Positions 24,783 to 35,054 of a stretch of 37,449 nt of DNA are shown in pieces. A program made the position numbers and the translations under genes. Source of the DNA: an uncultured Phycisphaerales bacterium (GTDB lineage Bacteria > Planctomycetota > Phycisphaerae > UBA1845 > CAIVHJ01); contig CAIVHJ010000381.1 in assembly GCA_903905665.1 (NCBI GenBank), positions 1 to 37,449 on the forward strand, read 5' to 3'. The notes beneath the pieces are model-generated. The model had not been told where the DNA came from. It made no database searches and saw only the letters and a program-made list of their open reading frames with translations. Position 1 is the first letter of the stretch. Each line of letters begins with the position of its first letter.

Positions 24783-26993
24783 CTATGAAAGAATGCTCCG
24801 TTTTGAGGATCGATACCCCAGCAGATAAAAAGCGGGGACGAGCAGGGGGCGGACGAGATAGGTGTCCAGGAGGATTCCGACGGCGAACGCGAATCCGAGT
24901 TGCCGGATGAGTTCCACCGGGGTGACCATGAGCGAGCCGAGCGTCGCCGCCATGATCAGACCGCAGGAACTGATGACCGGTCCGGTCAAGATGATGGATC
25001 GTTCGACGGCTTCGCGGATCGGGAGCGTCCGGGATTCTTCCAGCAATCGCGTGACCAGAAAAATGTTGTAGTCCTGCCCGATCGCCACGATGATCACAAA
25101 AACCAGAATTTTGATTTTGTAGTCGATTCCGGCGCTGCCGAGCAAGCCGACGAACACGGCATGAGTCAGTCCGATGGCGGCGCCATAGGTGATGAGCGTG
25201 GCGAGCATCATGAAAATCGAGAGTCGAACGCGGCGGATCATAATCAGAACGATCAACCCGATCACGATGACGGAAAATCCGACGACACGATGCAGGTCCC
25301 GATTGGCCACAATCTGGAGGCTGGACATATAGGGAGTCATACCGATGGCGTAGAACTGATACGGTTGCTTCAAGTGAGCGGTGGCCCAGTTCCGAACGGT
25401 TTGTTCGACGCGGTGAAACACGCCGACGGCAGATTGACTCATCGGAGGATATCGTTGCATGACCTCGATAGCAATCGCGTTTTTGCCGGGGGCAAAATAA
25501 TACTCGGCGGATGAACTGGAAAACAAAGAACCGGCCAGGCGGGTCAGCAGTCCCTCTCGCTTGAGACCCAGCGGGGCGCCCAAATGCCACACGTCCGTGA
25601 CGCCGCTGATCGGTGCAATTTGTTGGGCAAGTTGATTCGATAGTTCGACCGCTCGTTGCGGGTCGGAGTGGAGATCGTCACAGACGATCATCAATCGGGT
25701 GGAAAATAATTCCGCTTCAGAGAAATGTTCGCGAACAATTTTCAGTCCTCTGGCGGCAGAAGTGTTTTCGAAGACCTCGCCGAAGCTGTCGTAGCGAACC
25801 GGGACTCCGAGTGACGCCGCGGCGGGAATTCCGAGAACAACCAGGCCGGTGACGAGAACAACGGCGGGATGCCTGACGAGCAATCTGGCGACGCGGGGCC
25901 ATAGAGGGTGTCGGCTAATCTGCGTAAGGGATGGTAAATCGCGGGGCCAGAAAAACGCGCGACGCATCACGACCACGAGTGAAGGAACCAGCGTGATGGC
26001 GGCCAGTAGCGAGAGCATCAGTGCGATCGGCAGAACCTGCCCGGAATTGTGAAACGGAACCAGACCGGCGGACATCAGCGTGAGCAGGCCGAAGATGGTG
26101 GTAGCGGCGCTGGCGGCGATGGCGGGTCCGACTGCCGACAACGATCGACCGACTGCCGTTGCTCGATCGAGCGTCTGCGAAAATTCCTCGCGGTATCGCG
26201 CGATCCAGAACAAGGCGTAGTCGGTACCGGCTCCAAACAGCAGTACGACAGTGAACGTTCGTTCGATATTGGAGATGGCTAGGCCGGCCATGGCCAGAAT
26301 ATCCAGAACCCGAAAGGCGATATAGACGCTTAGTCCGATGGACAACAGCGGTACCAGCGCGCCGAGCGGAGAACGATAGACCAGGATCAAAATGAGGAGG
26401 ACGGCGAGAATCGTGATCTTTGTGGTTCGCTGGAGTGCTTGCTCCGAACGGATGTTGTGTTGTTTGCCGATGGCTGCCGAACCGGTGATTTCCATCGTCA
26501 GTCCGTCGTGGATGCGATTTTGGGTGAGTTGCTCAATGCGTTCGACCGCCTGTGTAGCGCGCAGGGTGATGTAATTCAGGTCGAGCAAAACCGTGACCAG
26601 CGTGGACCGGCCGTCGGAACTATCGAGACGGGCGGACAATAACGGGTTCGTCGCGCTGGAGAGGACGCGCCACGGTTCGGGTTCATGGCGGCCGACTTGT
26701 TGGAGTTCCAGTGCAATTTTTTGAATGGTGCGACGGTCGTCGGGGGTAAGTCCATCCCTGCGATAAAAGACCAGTACGACTTGGCTTTGGGAGGTTTGCT
26801 CTGGAAACGTGTCGGAGAAGGCTCGCATCGCCTGATTCCATGGAGCATCGGGGGGGAGCAAACTTGCGGGTTCACTGCGTTGGAGAAGGACGGGGTCGGG
26901 CCGAAACAAGCTGACCATCACGGCCAGCATCAACCACGCCGTGATCCAAAGCCAGGGGTATCGGGCGATCAATTGTCCCAGTCGGTTCCACAT
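24783..26993 (-). CDS. MMPL/RND-family transporter
   Basis: 736 aa; MWNRLGQLIARYPWLWITAWLMLAVMV; LLFGAGTDYALFWIARYREE and VIIVAIGQDYNIFLVTRLLEE paired RND motifs; many transmembrane segments. Confidence 0.93.
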   Translation of the reverse strand: MWNRLGQLIARYPWLWITAWLMLAVMVSLFRPDPVLLQRSEPASLLPPDAPWNQAMRAFSDTFPEQTSQSQVVLVFYRRDGLTPDDRRTIQKIALELQQVGRHEPEPWRVLSSATNPLLSARLDSSDGRSTLVTVLLDLNYITLRATQAVERIEQLTQNRIHDGLTMEITGSAAIGKQHNIRSEQALQRTTKITILAVLLILILVYRSPLGALVPLLSIGLSVYIAFRVLDILAMAGLAISNIERTFTVVLLFGAGTDYALFWIARYREEFSQTLDRATAVGRSLSAVGPAIAASAATTIFGLLTLMSAGLVPFHNSGQVLPIALMLSLLAAITLVPSLVVVMRRAFFWPRDLPSLTQISRHPLWPRVARLLVRHPAVVLVTGLVVLGIPAAASLGVPVRYDSFGEVFENTSAARGLKIVREHFSEAELFSTRLMIVCDDLHSDPQRAVELSNQLAQQIAPISGVTDVWHLGAPLGLKREGLLTRLAGSLFSSSSAEYYFAPGKNAIAIEVMQRYPPMSQSAVGVFHRVEQTVRNWATAHLKQPYQFYAIGMTPYMSSLQIVANRDLHRVVGFSVIVIGLIVLIMIRRVRLSIFMMLATLITYGAAIGLTHAVFVGLLGSAGIDYKIKILVFVIIVAIGQDYNIFLVTRLLEESRTLPIREAVERSIILTGPVISSCGLIMAATLGSLMVTPVELIRQLGFAFAVGILLDTYLVRPLLVPAFYLLGYRSSKRSILS

Positions 26994-27035
26994 GAAGGTC
27001 CGCTCAATTCGCTACTGTATATTTGCGACACACGG

Positions 27036-28592
27036 TTAATCCGCCGGGCCGTGATAACCGTTGCATTCCCATATATAAATGCGATTGACACGATATCCGT
27101 GTCGAACGATCTCCAAATCCGGCAGGGCGGTGCAGTGGTCAAAGCGATAAAAATCTGCGGGTTGCCCCGGTCGATTGTGGAACATGGGAAAGGCATCCGT
27201 GGTCACGAAGAGAATGGGTTTTTGGCGCAGTTCGGACAGGCGGTCGTGCCACCACAGGTCATACTGATGAGACTGGGCATCCACACTCGCCACTTCGCAC
27301 ACGCCGCGCAGCGAGTAGGCGAGCGTTCCGGCGAGCACATGATGATACGTCATGACGACGGGCGTGGAGCCGGACGAAGCGGCGACCCGTTGGCACCAAT
27401 CGCTCACGACAGTGCGAAACTCCTGATTCCAACCGCATACCTGCGCCATGGGTTCGATGGTTTCGGGAAGACTGATGTATCGTTCGAGACGAGGATAGGC
27501 CATGGATTGAATGGGATACATGAGAAGTATCGGCAGCAATAGGCTCTGAACGGCGGCGATCCCGAGAGCGCCGGTGACCATCAGTTTTTTCCAGATCGAC
27601 CCGATGCGGTCATTCCCGGCGATCCATGCGGCGCCGGCCACCAATGCCGCGGTATAGGCTGATGACGGCCAGTGCGGAAGCGTCTGGCGAAATGATGCCA
27701 CTACGACGAACAGCAGCAACGTCGGAGCACTGAAACACAACAGCAGCAGCCATCGGTCGTCACGATCGCGCCACGAACGTACCCCGGCGACAACAACCCC
27801 CCACACCATCACCAGCCACAACAACGGAGAATGGTAACCCATCTGACCCACAAGACATTTCCACAACAATCCCAGACCGGGCTGAATCACTTCTCCATCC
27901 AACGCGGTGCGACTTTGCACAAAACCCAGTCCCATCCAATCGTGTCGGAAGTTCCACCACAATACCGGTGCAAACATTCCCAGTCCGATCAAAACCATCG
28001 CATAAGGTTCAGGACGCTTGAACCACACCCGGCAGCGCGAGGACAGCAGCGCCATCAACACCATCGCAACGACAATCATCACTCCGGGGTACTTCGACAA
28101 CATGGCGCCACCCAACGCCGTACCCACCAGATAAAACCATCCGACGCGATGATCGACCACGATTCGAGCCGCAAAGTATAGCGCCAGACTCATCCAGAAC
28201 AACAGCAGCGTCTCCGGCAGCAGAATGCACCCCGCCGCCACCGAAAAAAGCGGATGAACCGTGTGCAACAAAGCCGCCCAGAACCCGACACGCTCGCCAA
28301 ACAACTTTCGACCGGTGCAAAACAGCAACCACCCCACCGCCACCGACAATCCGACGGCCGCCAGCCGCCAAGTCCACGGGGCATCCCCCAGCCAGCGCGT
28401 CATGAGCGCAAAAACGTAGGCTATCAGCGGGGGATGATCGACATAGCCCCAATCGAGATGACGCGACCAGTCCCAGTAACACGCTTCATCAGGAATCGGG
28501 TCAAACCGGCCGATCAGCATCAATCGATAGACCGCCCCGACCAGCAATGTCCAGATCGTCCAGCGACGATAAAATCCAGGTGCACGATTCAC
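27036..28592 (-). CDS. GT39/ArnT-like membrane glycosyltransferase
   Basis: IPDEACYWDWSRHLDWGYVDHPPLIAYVFALMTRWLGD...PLFSVAAGCILLPETLLLFWMSLALYFA; multi-pass membrane protein. Confidence 0.9.
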   Translation of the reverse strand: MNRAPGFYRRWTIWTLLVGAVYRLMLIGRFDPIPDEACYWDWSRHLDWGYVDHPPLIAYVFALMTRWLGDAPWTWRLAAVGLSVAVGWLLFCTGRKLFGERVGFWAALLHTVHPLFSVAAGCILLPETLLLFWMSLALYFAARIVVDHRVGWFYLVGTALGGAMLSKYPGVMIVVAMVLMALLSSRCRVWFKRPEPYAMVLIGLGMFAPVLWWNFRHDWMGLGFVQSRTALDGEVIQPGLGLLWKCLVGQMGYHSPLLWLVMVWGVVVAGVRSWRDRDDRWLLLLCFSAPTLLLFVVVASFRQTLPHWPSSAYTAALVAGAAWIAGNDRIGSIWKKLMVTGALGIAAVQSLLLPILLMYPIQSMAYPRLERYISLPETIEPMAQVCGWNQEFRTVVSDWCQRVAASSGSTPVVMTYHHVLAGTLAYSLRGVCEVASVDAQSHQYDLWWHDRLSELRQKPILFVTTDAFPMFHNRPGQPADFYRFDHCTALPDLEIVRHGYRVNRIYIWECNGYHGPAD

Positions 28593-28694
28593 AGAGCATC
28601 TCCGAAATAAATTTCGTCGCTATACTTTATCCGGTCTGTCTTACTCCGTCACGTCCGGGGTGCTATTCAACCCATTGGGGAACCGTATAATAAG

Positions 28695-29225
28695 ATGGTG
28701 AACTTTCCACTGAATGACGGTGGAATCGGAACAATCGGGGAGAATTTGCTGATGGCGAATTCCAAAATTGAAGTCGTCGGCCCGGAAGAAGTGACGTTGA
28801 TCACCGAGTTGTACAACGCGGTATATCGCCCGCCCAAGACGGTAGCGTTTTTTCAGCGTCGTTTCAGCGGACGGTTGAACGTCGTCATGCTGGTGGCACA
28901 CCTCGATCGCAGACCGGTGGGATTCGCCACGGGATTTGAATTGAAGCCGTCCACGTTTTATGCATGGCTTACGGGTGTTTTGCCCGATGCGCGACGATTG
29001 GGGGTTGCCAGCCAACTGACGGAAGCGCTGGAAGGCTGGGCGATCGAACACGGATATGTGCGGATGCGTTTTGAGTGCTACAGCCGACACAGGGCGATGC
29101 TCCATCTGGCGATCACCAGCAATTACAACATCGTCGGTATTCGCTGGGACCCCGACGGACAAGACAACCTTGTCATTTTCGAGAAGACGCTGGTTGAATC
29201 CCACACCGAGGAAGCGGACATATAA
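28695..29225 (+). CDS. GNAT-family N-acetyltransferase
   Basis: GFATGFEL...WLTGVLPDARRLGVASQLTEALEGWAIEHGYVRMRFECYSRHRAMLHLAITSNYNIVGIRWD. Start may be ATG 28752. Confidence 0.82.
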   Translation: MVNFPLNDGGIGTIGENLLMANSKIEVVGPEEVTLITELYNAVYRPPKTVAFFQRRFSGRLNVVMLVAHLDRRPVGFATGFELKPSTFYAWLTGVLPDARRLGVASQLTEALEGWAIEHGYVRMRFECYSRHRAMLHLAITSNYNIVGIRWDPDGQDNLVIFEKTLVESHTEEADI

Positions 29226-29282
29226 GGCAATCTCTCCGCGTTCGGATTCGAGTGGTGCCTCTCGCACTTCGGACGCTGTTTC

Positions 29283-29311
29283 TTGTCAATTTGGACCCCT
29301 CGTGATATAGT
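29283..29311 (+). promoter_or_regulatory. Candidate sigma-70 promoter TTGTCA-17-TATAGT upstream of the S1 gene
   Basis: -35 TTGTCA at 29283-29288, -10 TATAGT at 29306-29311, exact 17-nt spacer, about 300 nt before the S1 start. Confidence 0.6.
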
Positions 29312-29608
29312 GGCGTCGTTCGATGGACAGTGGTGTCCGGGCGAGTGTTCGGGCCTGATCCGTCGTGTGGATTTCGGGTTTGCGGCGATCGAGTTTCAGT
29401 CGGTTCGGAATTCCCTTCCCAATTCTTTGCACATTGACGAAATTGAAGAATTGCATGGCGTGCCCTTGAGGCGCGCGGAGTTCTTGTGTCGGCTGGAAGG
29501 TCAGCCCAATCCGATGCGTGCATTTCTGCAGAATCAAACTCCGCAGTGTGATGAACACACGATGGGCGAGACGAGAACTGCACCGCAGAACAAGGAAATT
29601 GGTACAAC

Positions 29609-31495
29609 ATGGTCAATTATCATCTGCTCGAAGAATACGACATCACTCCTGAGGCGGTGGAAGCCGAACTCCAAAACATCCTGAGTCAGGCTCAGGGATC
29701 TCAAGCCGTCGCGGATCGCATTGAAGGAGCGATGAACGAGATCACCGCCGGAACATTGCTCAAAGGGAAGATCGTCAGCCGCAGCGGGGATGACGTGGTC
29801 ATTGACGTGGGGCTTAAGAGCGAAGGACTTTTGCCCTCCGACGAGTGGGACAATCCCAGCGACATTGTTCTGGGACAGGAGATTGACGTTTGGCTCGACG
29901 CCGTGGAGTCGGACAGCGGACTCGTGCAGTTGAGCAAGCGCAAAGCCGATCGCATGTTGAACTGGCAACGGATCGTTTCAACCGCCAACGAAGGAGACGT
30001 CGTCAAAGGCAAAGTCATGCGGAAAATCAAAGGCGGATTGCTGATGGACATCGGGGTTCCGGTGTTTTTGCCTGCTTCTCAGGTGGACGTCCGACGGCCG
30101 GGCGACATCGCCGAATTCATCGGCCGCGAAGTCGAAGCCAAAATCCTCAAAATCGACACCGAACGACGCAACATCGTCGTTTCCCGCCGACGCCTGATCG
30201 AGGAACGGCGGCAACTCGCAAGAGAAACCCTTTTGCTGGAACTCGAACCAGGCCAGACCCGAAAAGGCATCGTCAAAAACATCGCCGATTTCGGCGCGTT
30301 TGTTGATCTGGGCGGCATCGACGGATTGCTTCACATCACCGACATCAGCTGGGATCGCGTTCATCATCCGTCCGAAATTCTCAAAATCGATCAGGAACTT
30401 GAAGTCAGCATCCTGAGCGTGGACCGCGAGAAGGAAAAAATTGCACTGGGACTCAAGCAGCGGCAGGAAGACCCGTGGTTGCGCGTCGAAGAAAAATATC
30501 CGATCGGCGCACACATCAAGGGCGAGGTGGTCAACATTACCAATTACGGCGCGTTTGTGAAACTCGAACCGGGGGTGGAGGGGTTGGTTCACATCAGCGA
30601 GATGAGCTGGACGCGGCGGATCAATCATCCGTCCGAGATGGTCAGCGCCGGTGATTCGGTTGAAGTCGTCGTGCTGGAGATCAACAAGGAGAAAAAAGAA
30701 ATCAGTCTGGGCATGAAGCAGTGCGAAACGAATCCATGGACGCTGGTGGCGGCCAAATATCCCGCGTTCACGCGAGTCAAAGGGAAAGTCCGCAACCTGA
30801 CCAATTACGGCGCGTTCGTGGAAATCGAGGAGGGCATCGACGGACTTTTGCACGTTTCTGATCTGAGTTGGACCAAGAAAATTTCGCATCCGTCCGAAAT
30901 GCTCAAGAAGGGCGAGGAGATCGAATGCGTCGTGCTCAAGGTTGAGGAAGACAAGCAGCGGATCGCGCTGGGGCTCAAGCAACTGACCGAAGACCCGTGG
31001 GACCGCGCGGTTCCCGATCATTACATTCCCGGACAGATCGTCGAGGGCGTCGTCACTAAGATCACCAATTTCGGCGTGTTTGTCGAACTGGAGAAGGACC
31101 TTGAGGGATTGCTTCACGTCAGCGAATTGTCGGACGAGAAAATCGAGGACGTTCACGATGCGGTTAAGGTCGGTGATAAGATTCAGGTCAAAATTTTGCG
31201 TGTGGATCCGATCGAGCGAAAAATCGGTCTCAGCAAAAAGCGAGCCGAATGGGCCGCCGAGGAATCCCCCGAAGACGCGAAAGGCAGAAAGGAACGCCGG
31301 GGCGGACTCATGGGTTCGGTGGATTTGGGCACCGATATCATCAACCGCGATTTGCTCAGTCGCCCGAAAGATCAAAAACCCGACGTCCCGCCGATAGCGG
31401 CGAGTGCTTCGACGGACGGCGAATCCGAGACCAAAGGAGAGTCCCCCGTCGAACCGACGAATTCGGGAGACTCCGATAACCCGGAAACGACCTGA
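29609..31495 (+). CDS. rpsA: 30S ribosomal protein S1
   Basis: Six S1 repeats, e.g. GIVKNIADFGAFVDLGGIDGLLHITDISW, GEVVNITNYGAFVKLEPGVEGLVHISEMSW, GKVRNLTNYGAFVEIEEGIDGLLHVSDLSW. Confidence 0.96.
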   Translation: MVNYHLLEEYDITPEAVEAELQNILSQAQGSQAVADRIEGAMNEITAGTLLKGKIVSRSGDDVVIDVGLKSEGLLPSDEWDNPSDIVLGQEIDVWLDAVESDSGLVQLSKRKADRMLNWQRIVSTANEGDVVKGKVMRKIKGGLLMDIGVPVFLPASQVDVRRPGDIAEFIGREVEAKILKIDTERRNIVVSRRRLIEERRQLARETLLLELEPGQTRKGIVKNIADFGAFVDLGGIDGLLHITDISWDRVHHPSEILKIDQELEVSILSVDREKEKIALGLKQRQEDPWLRVEEKYPIGAHIKGEVVNITNYGAFVKLEPGVEGLVHISEMSWTRRINHPSEMVSAGDSVEVVVLEINKEKKEISLGMKQCETNPWTLVAAKYPAFTRVKGKVRNLTNYGAFVEIEEGIDGLLHVSDLSWTKKISHPSEMLKKGEEIECVVLKVEEDKQRIALGLKQLTEDPWDRAVPDHYIPGQIVEGVVTKITNFGVFVELEKDLEGLLHVSELSDEKIEDVHDAVKVGDKIQVKILRVDPIERKIGLSKKRAEWAAEESPEDAKGRKERRGGLMGSVDLGTDIINRDLLSRPKDQKPDVPPIAASASTDGESETKGESPVEPTNSGDSDNPETT

Positions 31496-31516
31496 ATCGT
31501 GTCGGATTGAGCGATC

Positions 31517-31522
31517 TATAAT
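31517..31522 (+). promoter_or_regulatory. Candidate -10 element TATAAT upstream of the sigma factor gene
   Basis: Exact TATAAT in the gap between the S1 stop and the sigma factor start; no convincing -35. Confidence 0.35.
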
Positions 31523-31657
31523 GCGATATGATGCCCTCTGGGCTTTTTGGCGCTCATGTGGGATCGGGCTTTGGGCGATGAATGACGATGGGGACGGGGA
31601 TGGTGTTTCCCGACTACCCTCTCGACCGATGGTTTCTACTTTGATCGGATATCTTCC

Positions 31658-32536
31658 GTGGAATCCGGGCTGCAACTATATCTGAAGCAGATCAACGAAG
31701 CCCCTCTGCTTTCTCCCGACGAAGAAAAAGAACTGGGCGAAATCATCCAGCATTCGATCGAGACGAATCGCCTTTTTCGCGAGCGCACGATCACCCTCGC
31801 CGAAAAAGAAAACTTCGAAACCAAAGCGCAACACGCCCGCGATCGCATGATCCGCTCGAACCTGCGTCTTGTCGTCAACATCGCCAAAAACTATACCAAG
31901 CGAGGCATGCCCCTCAACGACCTCGTCGAAGAAGGCAATCTGGGATTGTTGCGCGCGGTCGAGGGATTTGATCCGACGCAGGGGACACGGTTCAGCACGT
32001 ATGCGTCGTGGTGGATCAAGCAGGCGATCAAACGGGCGCTCATCAATGCCGTTCAACCGATCCACATCCCCGCCTATATGGTGGACATGATCGCGCGGTT
32101 CAAACAGGCCCACGAGTCTTTCATCGAACGGGAAGGGCGTAATCCCGATCTTCGGGAACTGGCGCGGGAGATGGATTTACCCGAGCGCAAAGTTCGAATC
32201 ATCAAACGCGCGGTCAAAGCCTTCGCGTCTCCGACTCAATCCAGTGAGCAAGGAGAAGGTCTTCCGCTGGCAGAGATGCTGGCCGACACTCGCAATCCCA
32301 AACCGGAGGATGCCGTCTTCACGGCGGCGGAGGAGGCGCTCCTCAAGAAATTTCTGGATCAGATCGACGCCCGCGAAGCAAGAATTCTTCGCATGCGATT
32401 CGGGCTGGACGATAAGGAGCCCATGACGCTGAAAGACATCGGCTCGAAGGTCGGATTGACCCGCGAACGCGTTCGACAAATCGAAACCGAAGCCATCAAA
32501 CGCCTGAATCAACTCCTCGAAACCGAAACCAGATGA
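31658..32536 (+). CDS. RNA polymerase sigma-70 family factor (RpoD/SigA-like, lacks region 1.1)
   Basis: NLRLVVNIAKNYTKRGMPLNDLVEEGNLGLLRAVEGFDPTQGTRFSTYASWWIKQAIKRAL; region 4 LKDIGSKVGLTRERVRQIETEAIKRLNQLL. GTG start at 31658. Confidence 0.95.
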   Translation: MESGLQLYLKQINEAPLLSPDEEKELGEIIQHSIETNRLFRERTITLAEKENFETKAQHARDRMIRSNLRLVVNIAKNYTKRGMPLNDLVEEGNLGLLRAVEGFDPTQGTRFSTYASWWIKQAIKRALINAVQPIHIPAYMVDMIARFKQAHESFIEREGRNPDLRELAREMDLPERKVRIIKRAVKAFASPTQSSEQGEGLPLAEMLADTRNPKPEDAVFTAAEEALLKKFLDQIDAREARILRMRFGLDDKEPMTLKDIGSKVGLTRERVRQIETEAIKRLNQLLETETR

Positions 32537-32585
32537 TCTCGTCTGGTCAACGTCGCCGCCACCTCGAAAATGTTTCGCTAATCCG

Positions 32586-33437
32586 TCAATGTTCTTCGTG
32601 AAGATTCTCGATAAACGCCAGAAACGGTTTTTCCACTTCCTCGATCTGTCCCACACCGAGTACGTCGCACAACGTGGAGATTCCGCACGGATCCTTCTCT
32701 GTGTCGGCTGCGAATCGCCGATAAAATTCTCGAAGTTTTCCCTGCTCCTGAAGGTAATAGCACAAATACCGCGATTCGGCATAATGCATACCGTGCGGAT
32801 CGGTATAAAACTCTTCCGACGTGGTGGACAGCAATCGGCGAAGCGGTACGAAATGCCCGTCGCGAATTCCGTTCTTCAGCACCGGCAATCGCCAGTTGAT
32901 CAATCCCGCCGGATGTCCTTCCTGCTCCCGACAGGCTTCAAATAGCGAACCCATCCCCTCGTTGAACCACGCCGGACATCGCGGAAAATTCGCCTCCATC
33001 AACGGATGAACCATCTCATGCACCAGCGTGCCCCCGCCCGTCGCAATGTTCATCACCAGGGCATCGTGTTCGCGGCTGTAATATCCGTAGGGGGTCGTGG
33101 GGGTTTGATCAAAAAATTTCTTGACGTTCCCCCGGTACGAATCGTCGCCATCAAACAGGTAGATCACCATCACCCGTTCGGGATCCTTGTCGAAAAAATC
33201 CTTCTTGAGCATCCGAACGGCCCATCGAATCGTCCCCGTACGCGTCCGTTCAAAATCCTCCGCCGACTGATCGCTCACGACGACAAACGGTTTTTCCATT
33301 GCGACCCGAAACCCTGCCCCCACCTTCGCGCGCATCTCCTGAAGTTTGTTCTCAAAATCGGCATCCGGGGGCGTCGCTGCTGCACACCAACCGCACACAA
33401 TGGCGCCTAAGGAAAAACCGATTGCTCGCCGGGCCAT
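32586..33437 (-). CDS. DUF1570-like putative zinc metallopeptidase
   Basis: GGGTLVHEMVHPLMEANFPRCPAWFNEGMGSLFEA (HExxH with downstream NEGMGSLFE); signal-like N-terminus MARRAIGFSLGAIVCGWCAAATPPDA. Start taken at ATG 33437. Confidence 0.78.
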   Translation of the reverse strand: MARRAIGFSLGAIVCGWCAAATPPDADFENKLQEMRAKVGAGFRVAMEKPFVVVSDQSAEDFERTRTGTIRWAVRMLKKDFFDKDPERVMVIYLFDGDDSYRGNVKKFFDQTPTTPYGYYSREHDALVMNIATGGGTLVHEMVHPLMEANFPRCPAWFNEGMGSLFEACREQEGHPAGLINWRLPVLKNGIRDGHFVPLRRLLSTTSEEFYTDPHGMHYAESRYLCYYLQEQGKLREFYRRFAADTEKDPCGISTLCDVLGVGQIEEVEKPFLAFIENLHEEH

Positions 33438-33463
33438 CTGCGTCCCCTCAAATTGGTCTATCT

Positions 33464-35035
33464 TCACTTGGCCGGTAGAATCCCCAGTTTCCGCAATTGT
33501 GCAATAATCGCACGGGTGTATGCATCGGCGCCGGCAGGATTCGGGTGCAAGACTGAGGCATAGAGGCACGTCAGCAAATCCTGTTGAACCCCTTCATCGG
33601 TGCACAGTGCGGCGCGATAATCCAGCAGCGGATCCTCCGGGAAAAGCGTCAAATCGTATCCCAGGTCCAGCCCGCCGGGAAGAACATCCTTTTCCGTCAA
33701 ACCCCAAATCCATGAGTCGGGTGCAAACGCCGTATTGGCGGGTTCGTACCCTGCATCAGCATACGCCGCTCGGGGCGGCGAAGTTTCGGCATTGACATCC
33801 GCAACCGCCTGCTCAAGGCTTTGACTTGAAACCTCATAAAAAATCGATGAATTCGTGATCAATTGCTCCAGCGTCTTTGAAAGCGTGCTATCCTGCCCTC
33901 CACCGCCTGAAACACCACCCGATTGATCCGATGGCGGCTGTCCGCTCAAAATATTCAGCCATTGTTCCAAAGTGGTCAGATCGGATTGCTCGCTGAAAAA
34001 CGGATAGTAGCCGTTCACAACGATTTTCGCATGGTTTGCCAAACCCTCAACTTCCTGCAACACGTCAAACATCACATCATGGCAGGATTGTCGCGTGAGC
34101 GTCTCCAGGTCTTCCGCCGTCGTGTCCCCCGACAAAATCTTGCCCAATCCGACGTCGTTGGCGCAACCATCCAGCAAGATCAGTTCGAGCAGTTCCGGTC
34201 GCTGCACCAGCGCCAGCTGCTCGGTCACCGACGTGTAAGCCTTGGGAACCTCCCCGGAACACAGACCCACGCAGTAACCACCGCCCGTTTCCGGTGGCAA
34301 AAGGCTCGCGCCGGAAATCGAATAATTCTGCAAAATTACTTTCCGACCTGTCTCCTGCTCAATCTGCTCAGCCACTCGCGTGGTAAACTTGTCGCGGTGA
34401 GTCAATCCGTTACCCCACATCACCGAATCCCCAACCGCCGCCATATAGAAAAAGTCCCGAACCAGCTCCACGCGATCCGCCCCGATCGCGGCTCCGTCGG
34501 GCGCCTCCGCCGCATACACCTCCAGCGTCATAAACGATCCCAGTCCCGTTTCGGGAATCGCCACGGCAAATCGATGTTCCAATCCCGACGCCCCGCCGCT
34601 GATTTCCCAGAATATTCCCTCGGACCGACTTAATGCCTCCATCGCACCGGAAGATAATTTCCACGTCCCATCTTCCTGCAATGGATCGGCTGGTACGGGA
34701 TCGCTCAAGGCCGACAATTGGGTAATTTGCTGGTCCTGCTGATCATACAACCGCATCCGAACCGCCGCGCCATCCGAAACCGCCACCGTCATATAAAAAC
34801 CAGCCGTACGATCCGCGCGATCGTCCGACGAATCCGGGTCAAACCAAAAAACGGGAACATAAACATCCACCGACGACACTTCGGGAGCGCGAAGCCGTTC
34901 GACACCCAGAATAAACACGGCTCCGGCACCGGTACTGCTCCCTGCCAGAGGTGCTTCCGAACTGCATCCACCCCCACCAACGACAATGCAGCCAATGCAC
35001 ATCGCCCAAATCCGAGTTCGGATTGCTGTGTACAT
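33464..35035 (-). CDS. SGNH/GDSL-hydrolase-like lipoprotein
   Basis: Lipobox-like IVVGGGGCSS; FFYMAAVGDSVMWGNGLTHRDKFTTRVAEQI; LILLDGCANDVG; C-terminal SVLHPNPAGADAYTRAI. Confidence 0.82.
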   Translation of the reverse strand: MYTAIRTRIWAMCIGCIVVGGGGCSSEAPLAGSSTGAGAVFILGVERLRAPEVSSVDVYVPVFWFDPDSSDDRADRTAGFYMTVAVSDGAAVRMRLYDQQDQQITQLSALSDPVPADPLQEDGTWKLSSGAMEALSRSEGIFWEISGGASGLEHRFAVAIPETGLGSFMTLEVYAAEAPDGAAIGADRVELVRDFFYMAAVGDSVMWGNGLTHRDKFTTRVAEQIEQETGRKVILQNYSISGASLLPPETGGGYCVGLCSGEVPKAYTSVTEQLALVQRPELLELILLDGCANDVGLGKILSGDTTAEDLETLTRQSCHDVMFDVLQEVEGLANHAKIVVNGYYPFFSEQSDLTTLEQWLNILSGQPPSDQSGGVSGGGGQDSTLSKTLEQLITNSSIFYEVSSQSLEQAVADVNAETSPPRAAYADAGYEPANTAFAPDSWIWGLTEKDVLPGGLDLGYDLTLFPEDPLLDYRAALCTDEGVQQDLLTCLYASVLHPNPAGADAYTRAIIAQLRKLGILPAK

Positions 35036-35054
35036 CTGCGCACCTCCCGCACGC

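Noticed and set aside
29978-31675. 565-aa minus-strand ORF antisense to the S1 gene
   Set aside because: Lies opposite a clear six-repeat S1 coding sequence; its repeats mirror the S1 repeats. Explained by codon bias.
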